The notes beneath the pieces are model-generated. The model saw nothing but the letters and a program-made list of their open reading frames with translations, searched no databases and had not been told where the DNA came from. The translations under genes and the position numbers were made by a program. Shown here piece after piece: positions 8,501 to 17,181 of a stretch of 64,000 bases of DNA; within the stretch, counting starts at the first letter, position 1, and the number at the start of each line of letters is the position of its first letter. Source of the DNA: Sulfurisphaera ohwakuensis (lineage in GTDB: Archaea; Thermoproteota; Thermoprotei_A; Sulfolobales; Sulfolobaceae); contig NZ_CP045484.1 in the NCBI RefSeq assembly GCF_009729055.1, positions 682,001 to 746,000 on the forward strand, written 5' to 3'.

Positions 8501-8915
8501 GCTTTACGTTTATATCCTAACACTCCTTTATATATCCGATGAAATATCGTTTACTGACTTGCAAAGAGAGTTGGAAAAGTTAGGAGTTAAAACTACTAAG
8601 GGTAACTTACAACATCACTTGGACAAACTGAAGGAAAAAGGGTTTATAGAAAAACATTATGTGCCCTTTTTTCTCAATAAAAGGAAAGTAGTATATAAGA
8701 TAACCGATGAAGGAATGAAAATTCTTGAGGAATTTATTAAAGAAATCACTTACCTAGAGAAATTGATTAATAATGTAAGTGCATATAAATGCGTTTATTT
8801 TCCTTACGAGGAACTTTGGGAGAAAGTTGTAAAGGAGGCAGAAAAGAGAAAGATTGAAGTCCACGATATGCTTAAAGAGATTATTGATTGGTATTTTAAT
8901 TCAGAAAAGGTTTAA
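8484..8915 (+). CDS. Winged-helix transcriptional regulator (PadR/ArsR-like)
   Basis: The 143-residue protein has a DNA-binding winged helix: a YISDEISFTDLQRELEKLGV helix pair, recognition helix TTKGNLQHHLDKLKEKGFI, and wing FLNKRKVVYKITDEG. A C-terminal helical dimerisation tail follows. It begins at TTG 8484 or 8490 inside the preceding gene. In archaea and bacteria such regulators commonly control adjacent ABC-2 exporters, so the divergent ABC pair is the likely target. Confidence 0.75.
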   Translation: MILEDKLYVYILTLLYISDEISFTDLQRELEKLGVKTTKGNLQHHLDKLKEKGFIEKHYVPFFLNKRKVVYKITDEGMKILEEFIKEITYLEKLINNVSAYKCVYFPYEELWEKVVKEAEKRKIEVHDMLKEIIDWYFNSEKV

Positions 8916-9073
8916 GTTAGGGAAGAGCAAAGTAGACTCTTAAAAGGCTATTAAAATTTTTACGTTAATCTTATGAATTAGATTTCGCTTAACATCAGAC
9001 ACTTCTAGCTAAAAAGAGAAATCTACTTCTAAGAGCGTAGAAGTAGATCAAGTGGTTAACACCCAGTCCAGCT

Positions 9074-9103
9074 AGCACTTATAGGAAAATCGTTACATTT
9101 TTA
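9074..9103 (+). repeat. Dispersed IS/MITE tip
   Basis: AGCACTTATAGGAAAATCGT is almost the same as the tip of MITE family 1 (AGCATTTATTGGAAAATCGT on the minus strand at 1193) and continues as in 1983-2009. ACAAGGAATTTTTC sits inverted near 9150, also resembling the MITE interior, so this may be a diverged or partial copy. Confidence 0.45.
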
Positions 9104-9261
9104 CGTTGCGTTGAACATATGTAAGAGATATTATCTTATTAACTGAAAAATTCCTTGTGATAAATGAAATAAAGTAAGGGAGTAAATTCAAAGTATTTAT
9201 TAGTTAATGAACAAACATTGTAATTTTTTGGTAAAGTAATTTTCTAAAACTACTAACCTCA

Positions 9262-9408
9262 TTAGTTAAGCTTACTTACAACATAGTTTGGATCATTAAC
9301 AGCAACACTGACAATGCTTGCCTTACCCAATCTTCTCATTCCGTAGACAGCTGTCCAAATAGCTCTGATAATGCTTTCTCTTATCTCATCTATCTCTTTC
9401 TCTCTTTA
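9262..9408 (-). pseudogene. 3' fragment of an unidentified gene
   Basis: A minus-strand frame of about 48 codons without a proper start ends in TAVYGMRRLGKASIVSVAVN and then a stop. Its composition is clearly protein-like, but the family is not recognised. It lies in a 600-bp stretch (8916-9523) otherwise holding only the repeat tip at 9074. Confidence 0.35.
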
Positions 9409-9523
9409 CCAATCTCTTAGAAGAATAAACTTTCATCTTGTTCCGAGAGTTTTTTGAGAGTGATTTTCCGATTAGTTAAAAATATAAACTTTAAAAAAAA
9501 AGTCAAATTTTGAAGGTGAAAAA

Positions 9524-9904
9524 TTGAATGATATTATCAATTTTTTTAAGAGTAAATTGAAAAAGAAAGACCTGGAAAGAGTTGAGAGGTGTATAATAAG
9601 CAAAAGATTCACTCCCGAATCTTATGAGAGAGAATTTGAGAAACATATTACAACTGCTCCTTCTGATTTATCTTCATGTAGAAATATTAAGCATGAAAGC
9701 GATCACATTATTTTACTATGTAAAAACTCGTATGTAATAGATTACGGAAAAATTAAGATAAAGGTAGACCTTTTAAATAGTTCTGCTATAGAACTTCTTG
9801 AGTATAACATAGATGCATTGGAGTATATGACTTTAGTTCAAATTCTTTCCCTATCTAAAGAAGGGGCAATACCTATAAGAGACTTTTATATAATTAAAGA
9901 TTAA
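9524..9904 (+). CDS. Hypothetical protein (126 aa)
   Basis: A lysine-rich N-terminus (INFFKSKLKKKDLERVER) is followed by an unrecognised soluble domain with three cysteines. TTG at 9524 is chosen as start because AAGGTG lies about 6 nt upstream; no ATG fits better. It ends 70 bp before the permease and its control site. No function can be assigned. Confidence 0.5.
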   Translation: MNDIINFFKSKLKKKDLERVERCIISKRFTPESYEREFEKHITTAPSDLSSCRNIKHESDHIILLCKNSYVIDYGKIKIKVDLLNSSAIELLEYNIDALEYMTLVQILSLSKEGAIPIRDFYIIKD

Positions 9905-9927
9905 TTTTTGTTTAAAAAAAGATTTTT

Positions 9928-9962
9928 GGGTTACCCGAAAACCTTAAATATTCGGGTTACCC
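9928..9962 (+). promoter_or_regulatory. Permease promoter with paired GGGTTACCC operator half-sites
   Basis: GGGTTACCCGAA (9928-9939) and TTCGGGTTACCC (9951-9962) form an inverted repeat with one central mismatch, and each half is itself nearly palindromic. The TATA box CTTAAATA (9943-9950) lies exactly between them, so the left half covers the BRE region and the right half lies between TATA and the start. The permease ATG is at 9975, about 25-28 nt after the TATA box, so the transcript is probably leaderless. A dimeric repressor bound here would block TBP/TFB or polymerase. Confidence 0.65.
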
Positions 9963-9974
9963 TTAATAATAGCG

Positions 9975-11555
9975 ATGAGTCAGCAAGAAGTTCCACGCCT
10001 GAAAAAGGGTCAAGTAAGTACGTTAGGTGCTTTAGTTGAAGAAATAGCAGCAATGGCTCCAGCATGTGACGTAGTAGCCTTTATAACTTCCGCAATCGCA
10101 TACGCCTTCGCTTTAACGCCCTTAGCATTCCTATTAGCCACATTAGCAATGTATTTAGAAGTAAATACGTTATATCACCTAGCTAAAAGGCATGCTAGTG
10201 CAGGAGGGTATTATGGTTATATTGCTAACGCCTTTGGCCCTGTACCAGCCACTATATCCGGATTACTTTACGTCTTATATCAAGTAACAAGTACTGCAGC
10301 GATTCCTACTTACATAGGCGGTGCTATTATTCCCGCATTCTTAGATTACTACTATCATATAGTGTTACCATCTTGGTTATGGTTACCGCTGATCCTAGTA
10401 TTCGTAATAGTTCCAATAACATTGGCAATAATAGGGATAAGACCACAGATTACTACTTTGAAATTCGCTTCACTATTCGAAGTAACATTTTTGGCAATAA
10501 TAGGAGCAATTGTAATTGCTAAGGCGCCAGATAATACATTAGCTGTGTTTAATCCCTTTGCTTGGCCTCAATATGCTAAGGATTTTGCACCATACGGAGG
10601 ACCCGCTGGAGCTTTGGGATTAGCAATGGTCTTTTCAATTACTAGCTTTATCGGCTATGGAGGATCTGCACCTTTAGGTGAAGAAGTTGAGCATCCTAAA
10701 CAAATACTGAGGGCTTTGAGCTTAGGCGTGTTTATAGTAGGTGCAGTATTGACTGAAATGGCATATGGTATAGTTGCAGGTTGGGGAGTAAATAATTTAA
10801 CAGCACTAACTAATAATCCAAACCCAGATGTACAGGCAATACCGGGTATAATAGTGATGGGATTATATTTAGGTATAATAGGTTCGATGGGATTGTTCCT
10901 TGTTGCAATGAATTCAGCGTTTTCTGATGCGGTAGCAATGCAAAGTAATGCTGGAAGGGTTTACTTCTCTATGGCTAGAGATAACGTAATTCCAAAGTGG
11001 TTCTCAAAGATCCATCCAAAATACCATACTCCTTACAGAGCGTTAACATTTATAGGAATAGCATCATCGATTTCAGCCATCTTAACAGCTTTTGCAATGT
11101 TTGCAGCTAACGGGCTTAATCCTATTCAAGCATTAACAACAACTACTGCTAATGCAAATGTGCTTCAAGCCCTAGCGGATACTTTTGAATTCTTAACTAC
11201 GATGGCTTTATTTGGAATGGTATTGACTCACTTCCTTTTAAACACGTCTTTAATAACTTTATTCTTCAGATTGAAGGAAAAGCATAAGGATCTTTTGCAC
11301 GCAATATTCCATATATTACAACATTACATTGCTCCCGCAGTGGCTACTGGAATTCTAGGATATGCTTTATATGCATCTATATGGCCTCCAGTATTACCAG
11401 AAACTCCAGCAGGAATAATATCTATAGCTTTCTTAGCATTCGCAACAGGCTATGCAATATATTTAAAGATTTATAAACCCCACGTACTGACGCAAGCTGG
11501 CAAGAAAGTAAACTTGTGGGCAGAAGAAGGAGAAAGTAGTGCAAAAAATGAGTAG
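9975..11555 (+). CDS. APC-superfamily amino-acid permease
   Basis: The 526-residue integral membrane transporter likely imports an amino acid or amine with a cation. It has the conserved APC start STLGALVEEIAAMAPACDVV on helix 1, then about 12-13 hydrophobic helices and the cytoplasmic SAPLGEEVEHPKQILRAL after helix 6, a classic APC motif. The C-terminal tail is hydrophilic. It is monocistronic, led by the palindromic promoter at 9928-9962, so its expression is probably tuned by an effector-binding regulator encoded elsewhere. The substrate cannot be read from the sequence. Confidence 0.88.
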   Translation: MSQQEVPRLKKGQVSTLGALVEEIAAMAPACDVVAFITSAIAYAFALTPLAFLLATLAMYLEVNTLYHLAKRHASAGGYYGYIANAFGPVPATISGLLYVLYQVTSTAAIPTYIGGAIIPAFLDYYYHIVLPSWLWLPLILVFVIVPITLAIIGIRPQITTLKFASLFEVTFLAIIGAIVIAKAPDNTLAVFNPFAWPQYAKDFAPYGGPAGALGLAMVFSITSFIGYGGSAPLGEEVEHPKQILRALSLGVFIVGAVLTEMAYGIVAGWGVNNLTALTNNPNPDVQAIPGIIVMGLYLGIIGSMGLFLVAMNSAFSDAVAMQSNAGRVYFSMARDNVIPKWFSKIHPKYHTPYRALTFIGIASSISAILTAFAMFAANGLNPIQALTTTTANANVLQALADTFEFLTTMALFGMVLTHFLLNTSLITLFFRLKEKHKDLLHAIFHILQHYIAPAVATGILGYALYASIWPPVLPETPAGIISIAFLAFATGYAIYLKIYKPHVLTQAGKKVNLWAEEGESSAKNE

Positions 11556-11844
11556 GATTTTTTAATATCTTAATTCTTTTTTAATTTATTTTTATATTTA
11601 CAATTAAAAGATTTAAAGTGAGTATCTCGCCCTTTAAAATCTGGAAAAAGTGCAGCTAAAGCTACATTGCATTTATCTCAAGTATTTAAATTTCATGTTT
11701 TTAATTTAATAACTCTTTTTCTCTTTTTCTTATTCTTGCTGTAGATTTTCATATATTCTAACGTAGCAGAGATCATAATTAACTTATGGGAAAAACACGA
11801 AACTACTCCCATTTATCGTTCTGTATTTAAATTGTATTAAATTA

Positions 11845-12189
11845 TCATAATATTTTTATTACTTTTTTTGATAGTTCAAAAAATCTTTTTGCTTCATCTT
11901 CGTCCTCTAAGTGAATTTCAACTGGTGCATCAAAAGGTAGCTCGTATGCATCCATAGCTCTTAGTAATATTTCTTCTCTTAACGTCTTTCTTTCCTTATT
12001 GTTTAATTTTCTTTTTACTACTATAAGTATATCAATATCGCTTAACACAGTTATTCTATCTTCAGCAACACCACCTATTACGTAGACTTCTACATTAGGT
12101 TCCAAATCTCGCACAGCCTTAGCTACTTTTTCGGCATATTCTCTCCATCTCCTTAAATGAGAAAACCTAAACTTAACCCAACTTGACAA
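11845..12189 (-). CDS. MNT-type nucleotidyltransferase of a HEPN/MNT pair
   Basis: This minimal nucleotidyltransferase (114 residues) would act as the antitoxin of a HEPN RNase by adding nucleotides to it. The glycine turn VYVIGG (35-40) is followed by the metal-binding D51/D53 in LSDIDILIVV and a third acidic strand VEIHLED near 90. The usual G-S is G-G here. It overlaps the upstream HEPN gene by 17 bp. Confidence 0.82.
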   Translation of the reverse strand: MSSWVKFRFSHLRRWREYAEKVAKAVRDLEPNVEVYVIGGVAEDRITVLSDIDILIVVKRKLNNKERKTLREEILLRAMDAYELPFDAPVEIHLEDEDEAKRFFELSKKVIKIL

Positions 12190-12598
12190 TCTTCACTACC
12201 TCCTCTAAGAATTTTATTATACTTTCTGAAACCTCGATTAAGGGTTCTAAATCGTCTCTTTCATATTCAATATATTCGTATCTGGAATCTATATAAGCGT
12301 CTTCAATAGCCACTAACTGTTGTCTATATTCCCCTACTAATTCGTTAATCTTTCTAGATAACTCATCATAGCCATTTTCTTTGAGCAACTTTGATAAATA
12401 ACTAATTAGTTCCCTTATTCCATGTCCTTCATAATCTTTTCCAAAAAGTTCAAAGATCACTGCTTTAACATACAATTGTAATGCTTGCTCCACATGAAAC
12501 GCACCTATATCATAATATCCTTCGCTAAGATCTCTCTTAGCTTCTTCTAAAAAGCGTAGCGCTCTCCTTTTTAATAATCTTACTCTATTTCCGCTCAC
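12173..12598 (-). CDS. HEPN-domain protein of a HEPN/MNT pair
   Basis: The all-helical HEPN protein of 141 residues has KRRALRFLEEAKRDLSEGYY and GAFHVEQALQLYVKAVI at the start and SRYEYIEYERDD near 105-118, where related toxins carry their RNase or AMP-acceptor tyrosine motif. It precedes and overlaps the nucleotidyltransferase, the standard order. Whether it is an active RNase cannot be told; the canonical RxxxxH is not obvious. Confidence 0.82.
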   Translation of the reverse strand: MSGNRVRLLKRRALRFLEEAKRDLSEGYYDIGAFHVEQALQLYVKAVIFELFGKDYEGHGIRELISYLSKLLKENGYDELSRKINELVGEYRQQLVAIEDAYIDSRYEYIEYERDDLEPLIEVSESIIKFLEEVVKIVKLG

Positions 12599-12817
12599 AA
12601 CTATAATTAGAAGTGAAAGGAAAAATAGTTTTTATGAGATAGAGATGAAGTAATATTTCCCAGAATCTGCAAGTATCATAAAAAAGACTATATATCAGTG
12701 AGGTTTATCGCACTAACGTATTTCATCGTAATATTTTCATAGAGTTTTTATTTCAAGAAAAGATAAAATTATATTGGTATCAAGAACATTCTTTTAATCT
12801 TCCCTATGAACTTTTTA

Positions 12818-12955
12818 TTAACTCATCGATAAATCACGTATTCTTGCTATCCCGAATATTCCGTCTGCATGATTTTCATTTCTCTTATTTTCTATTAGAT
12901 AATTTATCGCATCATAATAAGAAACTTTCCTCCCTAATTTCTTCTCTAGCATCAT
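12818..12955 (-). pseudogene. Antitoxin-like gene remnant
   Basis: A 45-codon minus-strand frame reads MMLEKKLGRKVSYYDAINYL, closely resembling the core of small VapB/CopG-type antitoxins of Sulfolobales. The coding signal extends about 10 codons upstream (KKKLTETA) before a stop, and no toxin follows. It is probably a decayed toxin-antitoxin locus. The rest of 12599-13140 shows nothing. Confidence 0.4.
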
Positions 12956-13139
12956 AGCGGTCTCAGTTAACTTCTTCTTAGGTTCTGTTTAACCTAGGCT
13001 ATTTCATTAATTTTTATCTTTTTCGCTTAATATATACATTTTTCTTTATAGGTATTTTATGTTTTCGTAGAGCATTTCTATCATTCTTACTTATTTTGAT
13101 CTGAGTTACGCCCTGTCTTGAAAGACTTTCCCCTCATCG

Positions 13140-13310
13140 ATTCGGATTTACGTCTCTCATTTGAGGGTTAGAGACCCCCTCCATTCAAATCCACAACGGC
13201 AATAACATTACGATCATTCTCATAACCGCAAGAACACCTAGACTAACGATAACCAACCTCCCTCATCCCTTTACCACAATTAGGACATGAGTATGAAATT
13301 TATAGCTTAA
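13140..13310 (-). pseudogene. tnpB: tnpB 3' remnant with right-end sequence
   Basis: On the minus strand the zinc finger of TnpB is readable (YSCPNCGKGMREVGYR, then RCSCGYENDRNVIAVVDLNG), with a frame change between the cysteine pairs. The downstream part matches, at the DNA level, the remnant at 22965-23010 (ATCGATTCGGATTTACGTCT versus ATCGATTCGGGATTACATCT). It is the inactive tail of an IS200/IS605 element, where the right end and guide RNA scaffold lie. Confidence 0.7.
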
Positions 13311-13322
13311 TAACGACACTAT

Positions 13323-13513
13323 GAGTGTGTCCAACAATTTAAATTATTTGAAACTTATTCGTAGATCGACATCAAACCCGATGTTATTTAATAACTCTTA
13401 ATTTAATAAAAATATTATTATCAAATTTTTAGCAAAAATCTCACGTTAAGTTAGGAAGACACTACTCACTTATTTCAGTAAATACTAATTTAACAAAATA
13501 GTTAGACACACTC
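13323..13513. repeat. MITE-like element with GAGTGTGTCYAAC termini
   Basis: GAGTGTGTCCAACAATTT at the left and its inverted counterpart AAAATAGTTAGACACACTC at the right bound 191 bp of AT-rich non-coding DNA. The terminal repeats match at about 16 of 18 positions. A related single end, AAGTGTCCAACAAAAC, occurs near 1303. The parent transposase is not in the window. Confidence 0.5.
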
Positions 13514-13546
13514 CTTTCAAACACCACTAACTTTTTATTTTAAAAA

Positions 13547-13861
13547 TTATTTCATGAACTCGTTAAAATCATCTATAATAACTAAATGAGGTGAAGAAAG
13601 AACGTTCTTAACTATCCAATAGTCTTTATTTTTATAGCAAACTAATTGATAATCCAGTTTTATTCCATTAAGTTCTTCACCAAATGAGTAAAGAATTTTT
13701 AATCCTTTTCTATCTAGGCAATTCTCACTAATTATTAAAATATCCAGATCACTAGCGGGATAATAATTTCCTTTAATCCTACTACCGTGGAGAATTATAG
13801 CTATCTTTCCAAATATTGGTCTAATCTTTTCCGCTAATTGAATGAAGAAGATCCTCTCCAA
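13547..13861 (-). CDS. MNT-type nucleotidyltransferase of a second HEPN/MNT pair
   Basis: The 104-residue minimal nucleotidyltransferase has a complete head motif: LHGSRIKG (G26, S27) followed by SDLDILII (D38, D40), with a third acidic residue in KLDYQLVCY near 75. It is the predicted antitoxin that modifies the co-encoded HEPN protein. It overlaps the HEPN gene by 41 bp, which implies tight translational coupling. Better preserved catalytically than the pair at 11.8-12.6 kb. Confidence 0.85.
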   Translation of the reverse strand: MERIFFIQLAEKIRPIFGKIAIILHGSRIKGNYYPASDLDILIISENCLDRKGLKILYSFGEELNGIKLDYQLVCYKNKDYWIVKNVLSSPHLVIIDDFNEFMK

Positions 13862-14234
13862 ATTTTATCACCATTAATGCAGTATTTAAACACTCCTCTG
13901 CATCTTGTCTATTATATGTATAAGATAGATTATATCTTGAAACTAAGTATTCATTACTTATATCTTTTAGTTTCTCCCTATTATTCCTTATAAAATCTTC
14001 AATAATTTCAAGATCCTTTCTTTTTAACCTTATATAGCTTAAAATTTCCCTAATGTCATGAACTATGGAAAAACTCCCAACTAATGAAATACTAACTCCT
14101 TTAATATATAATTCAGCTGAAAGGCTAGAAAGGAAACAAGCTTCAGAGTAAAAATCTTTTTCAAGCGAAATCTTAGCTAATTCTAAGTATCTCTTGGCCT
14201 TCTCCATTAATTCGTTAGCTTCACTGGAAACCAT
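13821..14234 (-). CDS. HEPN-domain protein of the second HEPN/MNT pair
   Basis: The 137-residue helical HEPN protein shows MEKAKRYLELAKISLEKDFY, CFLSSLSAELYIKGVSISLV and IVHDIREILSYI, then VSRYNLSYTYNRQDAEECL where the conserved tyrosine-rich motif sits. It precedes the nucleotidyltransferase in the usual order. It is the likely toxin component. Little identity to the HEPN at 12173, so the two pairs are not a recent duplication. Confidence 0.82.
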   Translation of the reverse strand: MVSSEANELMEKAKRYLELAKISLEKDFYSEACFLSSLSAELYIKGVSISLVGSFSIVHDIREILSYIRLKRKDLEIIEDFIRNNREKLKDISNEYLVSRYNLSYTYNRQDAEECLNTALMVIKFGEDLLHSISGKD

Positions 14235-14389
14235 AAGATAAGGTTATTGAGCAAGAATATAAATAACGAGGAAGTAAATTATAATGTTTATCCGTCATGT
14301 AACTGAGTGTAGCTTCAATAATAAATCTTTCATTCATATTTCAAGAATAGTGCTAGCTGAGATTGCCACGTTACGTTGTCCAAGATGAT

Positions 14390-14540
14390 AAAAATGGAGA
14401 TTGATGAGTAATACTAACTCTCGTCCTCATTCCCCTTGTCTGCCTCCCCACGCCTAGGTTAGGGAATATGGGCACCCAACCGCGACGCTGAAGCCTCATT
14501 GAACCCGTCCTCCTCACATTGCTCCTCTGGTTCATCGTAG
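14390..14540 (-). pseudogene. Probable TnpB/IS605 3' remnant
   Basis: A GC-rich block in AT-rich surroundings. Its minus-strand translation (for example GSMRLQRRGWVPIFPN) and GC-rich, structured DNA resemble the tail region of archaeal tnpB genes, but no zinc finger is left. The assignment rests on composition and resemblance only. Confidence 0.4.
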
Positions 14541-14676
14541 AGTTCTCTTCTACATGCTAATGTTAATGTAAAAGCTTATAAACTTTCGTAAAGGGAGAGC
14601 TAGAAATGTTAAATGATAACAAATGACACAAACTTCACGATTTATTAGGAACTGCTGACACGACAGTTTGTCCATA

Positions 14677-14794
14677 GTATCGTCATTTATGTATAAATTT
14701 ATTAAGTGACTTTTTCTTCATGTAGGGTATGCTGTTAAATAAAGTATTATTATACGTTAAAACTTATAGAAATATAAATAACATAATGACGACC
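14677..14794 (+). repeat. MITE family 2, copy 2 (118 bp)
   Basis: Aligns end to end with 2014-2135. Termini GTATCGTCATTTATG and CATAATGACGACC are inverted repeats. It is non-coding and lies upstream (in minus orientation, downstream) of the membrane cassette. The remaining sequence of 14541-14951 shows nothing further. Confidence 0.65.
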
Positions 14795-14951
14795 TATGCA
14801 TCCACTTAATTTTCTCTAGTTACAAAATTTTCAAGATAATAGATGATTATTCTTTGAAATTATTTTTGTAAAGAACAAATTTGAGGTCTAGGGAGAAGTT
14901 AAATCAAATAAGAGATTAGATGATGAGACTATTGTCTAATTCTTGTTTATT

Positions 14952-15638
14952 TTATAGCAAATTTTCTAAATCAAAAGGAATATGAATTCCGAACATGTAA
15001 ACTATAATAAAATTAACGGAAGTTGCAACAAAAGGAATCAAATATAATTGATCGAATCCCCCTAAGCCTCCAAATACTAGAACATTCTCTTCTCCACTGA
15101 AAGAAAGTCTTTTATCAAAACTCAGTATCATAGTCATGTCTATCTCCCTGGATTTAAATATATCTTGTAATAATAGTGCAATAAAAGAGGAGATGAAAGT
15201 ATTCTGTACAACAATCTTTATATTAAATAAAAAAAGATTTATAAATATAAATAGGAAAGAGATAAAATAATTGGTCACTACACCAACTAATAAAGGCCCT
15301 TGTACAACCTTACTGAATTTATATGCTAGAGCTAAACTTAAAATTATAGAGAATAATAAAAGAAAAGTCTCCTTAGATATAAAAACTAATAATAGTAAAA
15401 AAGAGATTACTATCTCAGAAAATACAGAAAGATTTATCCCGCGGAACTTATCTATCTTCAAATAAAAGCCCGAGAGAAATGAGTTCGTTAAAGCTAAAGG
15501 AATTACCAATTTGTTAACATTATGATTGACAATAAAGCTTATAATAAAGAACAATGGAAGTGAGACAATCAGAGTAAACGAGAAGTTAAAGGCAAAAACG
15601 TCAAATCTGTATCGCTTAATAGCGAATCTATTCTTCAT
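14952..15638 (-). CDS. Cassette A gene 4: DUF1614-like membrane protein
   Basis: A 228-residue polytopic membrane protein. The C-terminal region has VFGGLGGFDQLYLIPFVATS, matching IIGGLGVRDLLVLMPIVAML in the protein at 17942, and both resemble the G-G-x-G-x-x-D motif of DUF1614-type membrane proteins. The start ATG at 15638 has GGGGA about 8 nt upstream and lies 2 nt after the stop of the (frameshifted) gene 3, so it is coupled to it. The function of the family is unknown. Confidence 0.65.
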   Translation of the reverse strand: MKNRFAIKRYRFDVFAFNFSFTLIVSLPLFFIISFIVNHNVNKLVIPLALTNSFLSGFYLKIDKFRGINLSVFSEIVISFLLLLVFISKETFLLLFSIILSLALAYKFSKVVQGPLLVGVVTNYFISFLFIFINLFLFNIKIVVQNTFISSFIALLLQDIFKSREIDMTMILSFDKRLSFSGEENVLVFGGLGGFDQLYLIPFVATSVNFIIVYMFGIHIPFDLENLL

Positions 15639-15640
15639 TT

Positions 15641-16055
15641 TTATATCCCCAGTTTATTATAAACTAAAACCTCTATAAAGCTTAAAACGACTAGGTAAAT
15701 TAACCCCAAATATATAGCATTTTCATGAGAAAAAGTATACATTCTATAAAACTCTACGAATATGATACCATGGGTACTTTTTTCCTCCTCGCTATTTGAG
15801 TTTTGTGTGACTGTGTCTATAGTTATGGAAGGAATAATAGGAGGATATTTTACTCTATTGTTAATAATTAGGATTTTTTACATTTTCTACGAAGTAGATT
15901 ATAATAAAAATTATACTACTAACAATTCTAATATTAATTATTGAAAATATTGAGATAAATGATAAGGAGCTATTTCCTAAGGGAGATATAAGAGCAAGTA
16001 CTAAGAGTAAAAAGCTGATGAAAATAACATAGAAATAATTGTTAAGCTTGCTCAT
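15641..16055 (-). pseudogene. Cassette A gene 3: membrane protein with a frameshift
   Basis: The frame starting at 16055 (AGGTGA upstream) stops after 64 residues at 15861. Removing one base from the A6 run near 15876-15881 continues the frame to 15641, giving about 137 residues. The join restores homology to the protein at 20173: IIIYFVENVKI versus LLIYILVEHIKV, and near the C-terminus FVEFYRMYTFSHE versus FMEFYIMFRFSKE, then FIEVLVYN versus IIEVIVYD. It is therefore a paralogous membrane protein, either frameshifted or expressed through slippage. The family is unrecognised. Confidence 0.7.
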
Positions 16056-16059
16056 TTTT

Positions 16060-17160
16060 TCACCTTAAAAATTCATAAAGAAATAAAATGCATAACGATG
16101 ATAAAAAAGTGACTAAAGCTATCATTAACCAAGCAACTAAACCTTTTTTCTTATTATTAGTTGAAAATATAGCGGTAATGTAAGCAAGTAGTACGAATAA
16201 GGCATACATTATTATATAGCCGAAGTCGAGAGAAGGATACTTTAATCTTGGTAATAGAAAAAGCTGAGGAATAGTTGAAATAAAAAGGTATTGTGCATAA
16301 GAGATCAAAAATTCTTCTTGCGATAATCCAAAGGATGTGAAAATTATTGAAGATAAAAATGTTATAATAGATAGAATTAATATATCTACACAGAATTTGT
16401 CCAAAAAGAGAAAAAAAGATATAAGATTAGGCTCAGATAAAAAGAATGCTGAGGAAGATATGAAAGAAAGTATAAGAATAAAAGACATTAGATGTAAGAC
16501 ATTTTTTAAATGAAGATTATTTAATACTGGTTCTGACATAAATTTACTGATAATAGAGTTTACTAATTTACTTTTTTCTCTCATGTAAATATAAATAAAT
16601 ATAAAAGTAAAACCTGCTATATAAGGAACTGTTAAAAGAAAAATTAGAAGATAAGAGTTATTATAAGGACTTGACTTAAAGTAATTTGAAACTTCATAAT
16701 ATGATATTCCGAGCAAGTATCCTCCAAGAATCAATAGCATGTACTTTCTTATTTTCTCGAACTTAAATAAGTTATTCTTAACTTTCTGCCGTATTTCAGA
16801 TATTTTCCAATAGTCTACATAGTCGTGCACGATTACAAAGGGTTTTATTGTATAGATCATTACAAAATCTACGTCTCTTCCAACATATTTTTTATCTCCA
16901 ATGTAGTAGGAAAATCCATCTTCCTCTATCTTATATAGCTTTCTAGTAACTAATAAAGGCACTAAATAACCAATAATAAAGTAAGATATGAAAAAAATTA
17001 TAATTTCCCAGAACTCATTATATGGAATGAGAGTCCCAACAGGAGCAATAATTAGTGGAATAAATCCTAACGTCATAATTAGAGCTGATAAATATCCATC
17101 TATCTGCTTGAAGCTTACAAATTCAGCCAAGTTTTGAATAAAAAAATTTTTATCTTGCAT
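16060..17160 (-). CDS. Cassette A gene 2: polytopic membrane protein (366 aa)
   Basis: It has eight to ten hydrophobic helices with one larger cytoplasmic-type loop (residues about 75-140, KLYKIEEDGFSYYIGDKKY...) and is not a recognised transporter family. ATG at 17160 is preferred to the TTG at 17181 because GGGGGG lies 8 nt upstream of it. Near the C-terminus IIFTSFGLSQEEFLISYAQY resembles LIMRTFGFEEMDIIKSLLLF of the protein at 19128, the basis for pairing them as paralogues. It follows gene 1 directly and is probably the membrane partner of that small protein. Confidence 0.65.
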   Translation of the reverse strand: MQDKNFFIQNLAEFVSFKQIDGYLSALIMTLGFIPLIIAPVGTLIPYNEFWEIIIFFISYFIIGYLVPLLVTRKLYKIEEDGFSYYIGDKKYVGRDVDFVMIYTIKPFVIVHDYVDYWKISEIRQKVKNNLFKFEKIRKYMLLILGGYLLGISYYEVSNYFKSSPYNNSYLLIFLLTVPYIAGFTFIFIYIYMREKSKLVNSIISKFMSEPVLNNLHLKNVLHLMSFILILSFISSSAFFLSEPNLISFFLFLDKFCVDILILSIITFLSSIIFTSFGLSQEEFLISYAQYLFISTIPQLFLLPRLKYPSLDFGYIIMYALFVLLAYITAIFSTNNKKKGLVAWLMIALVTFLSSLCILFLYEFLR

Positions 17161-17181
17161 TTTTATTCCCCCCTTGATCAA

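Noticed and set aside
15271-15944. Plus-strand frames at 15271 and 15762
   Set aside because: They are antisense to cassette A genes 3 and 4, whose homology to cassette B shows the minus strand is coding.
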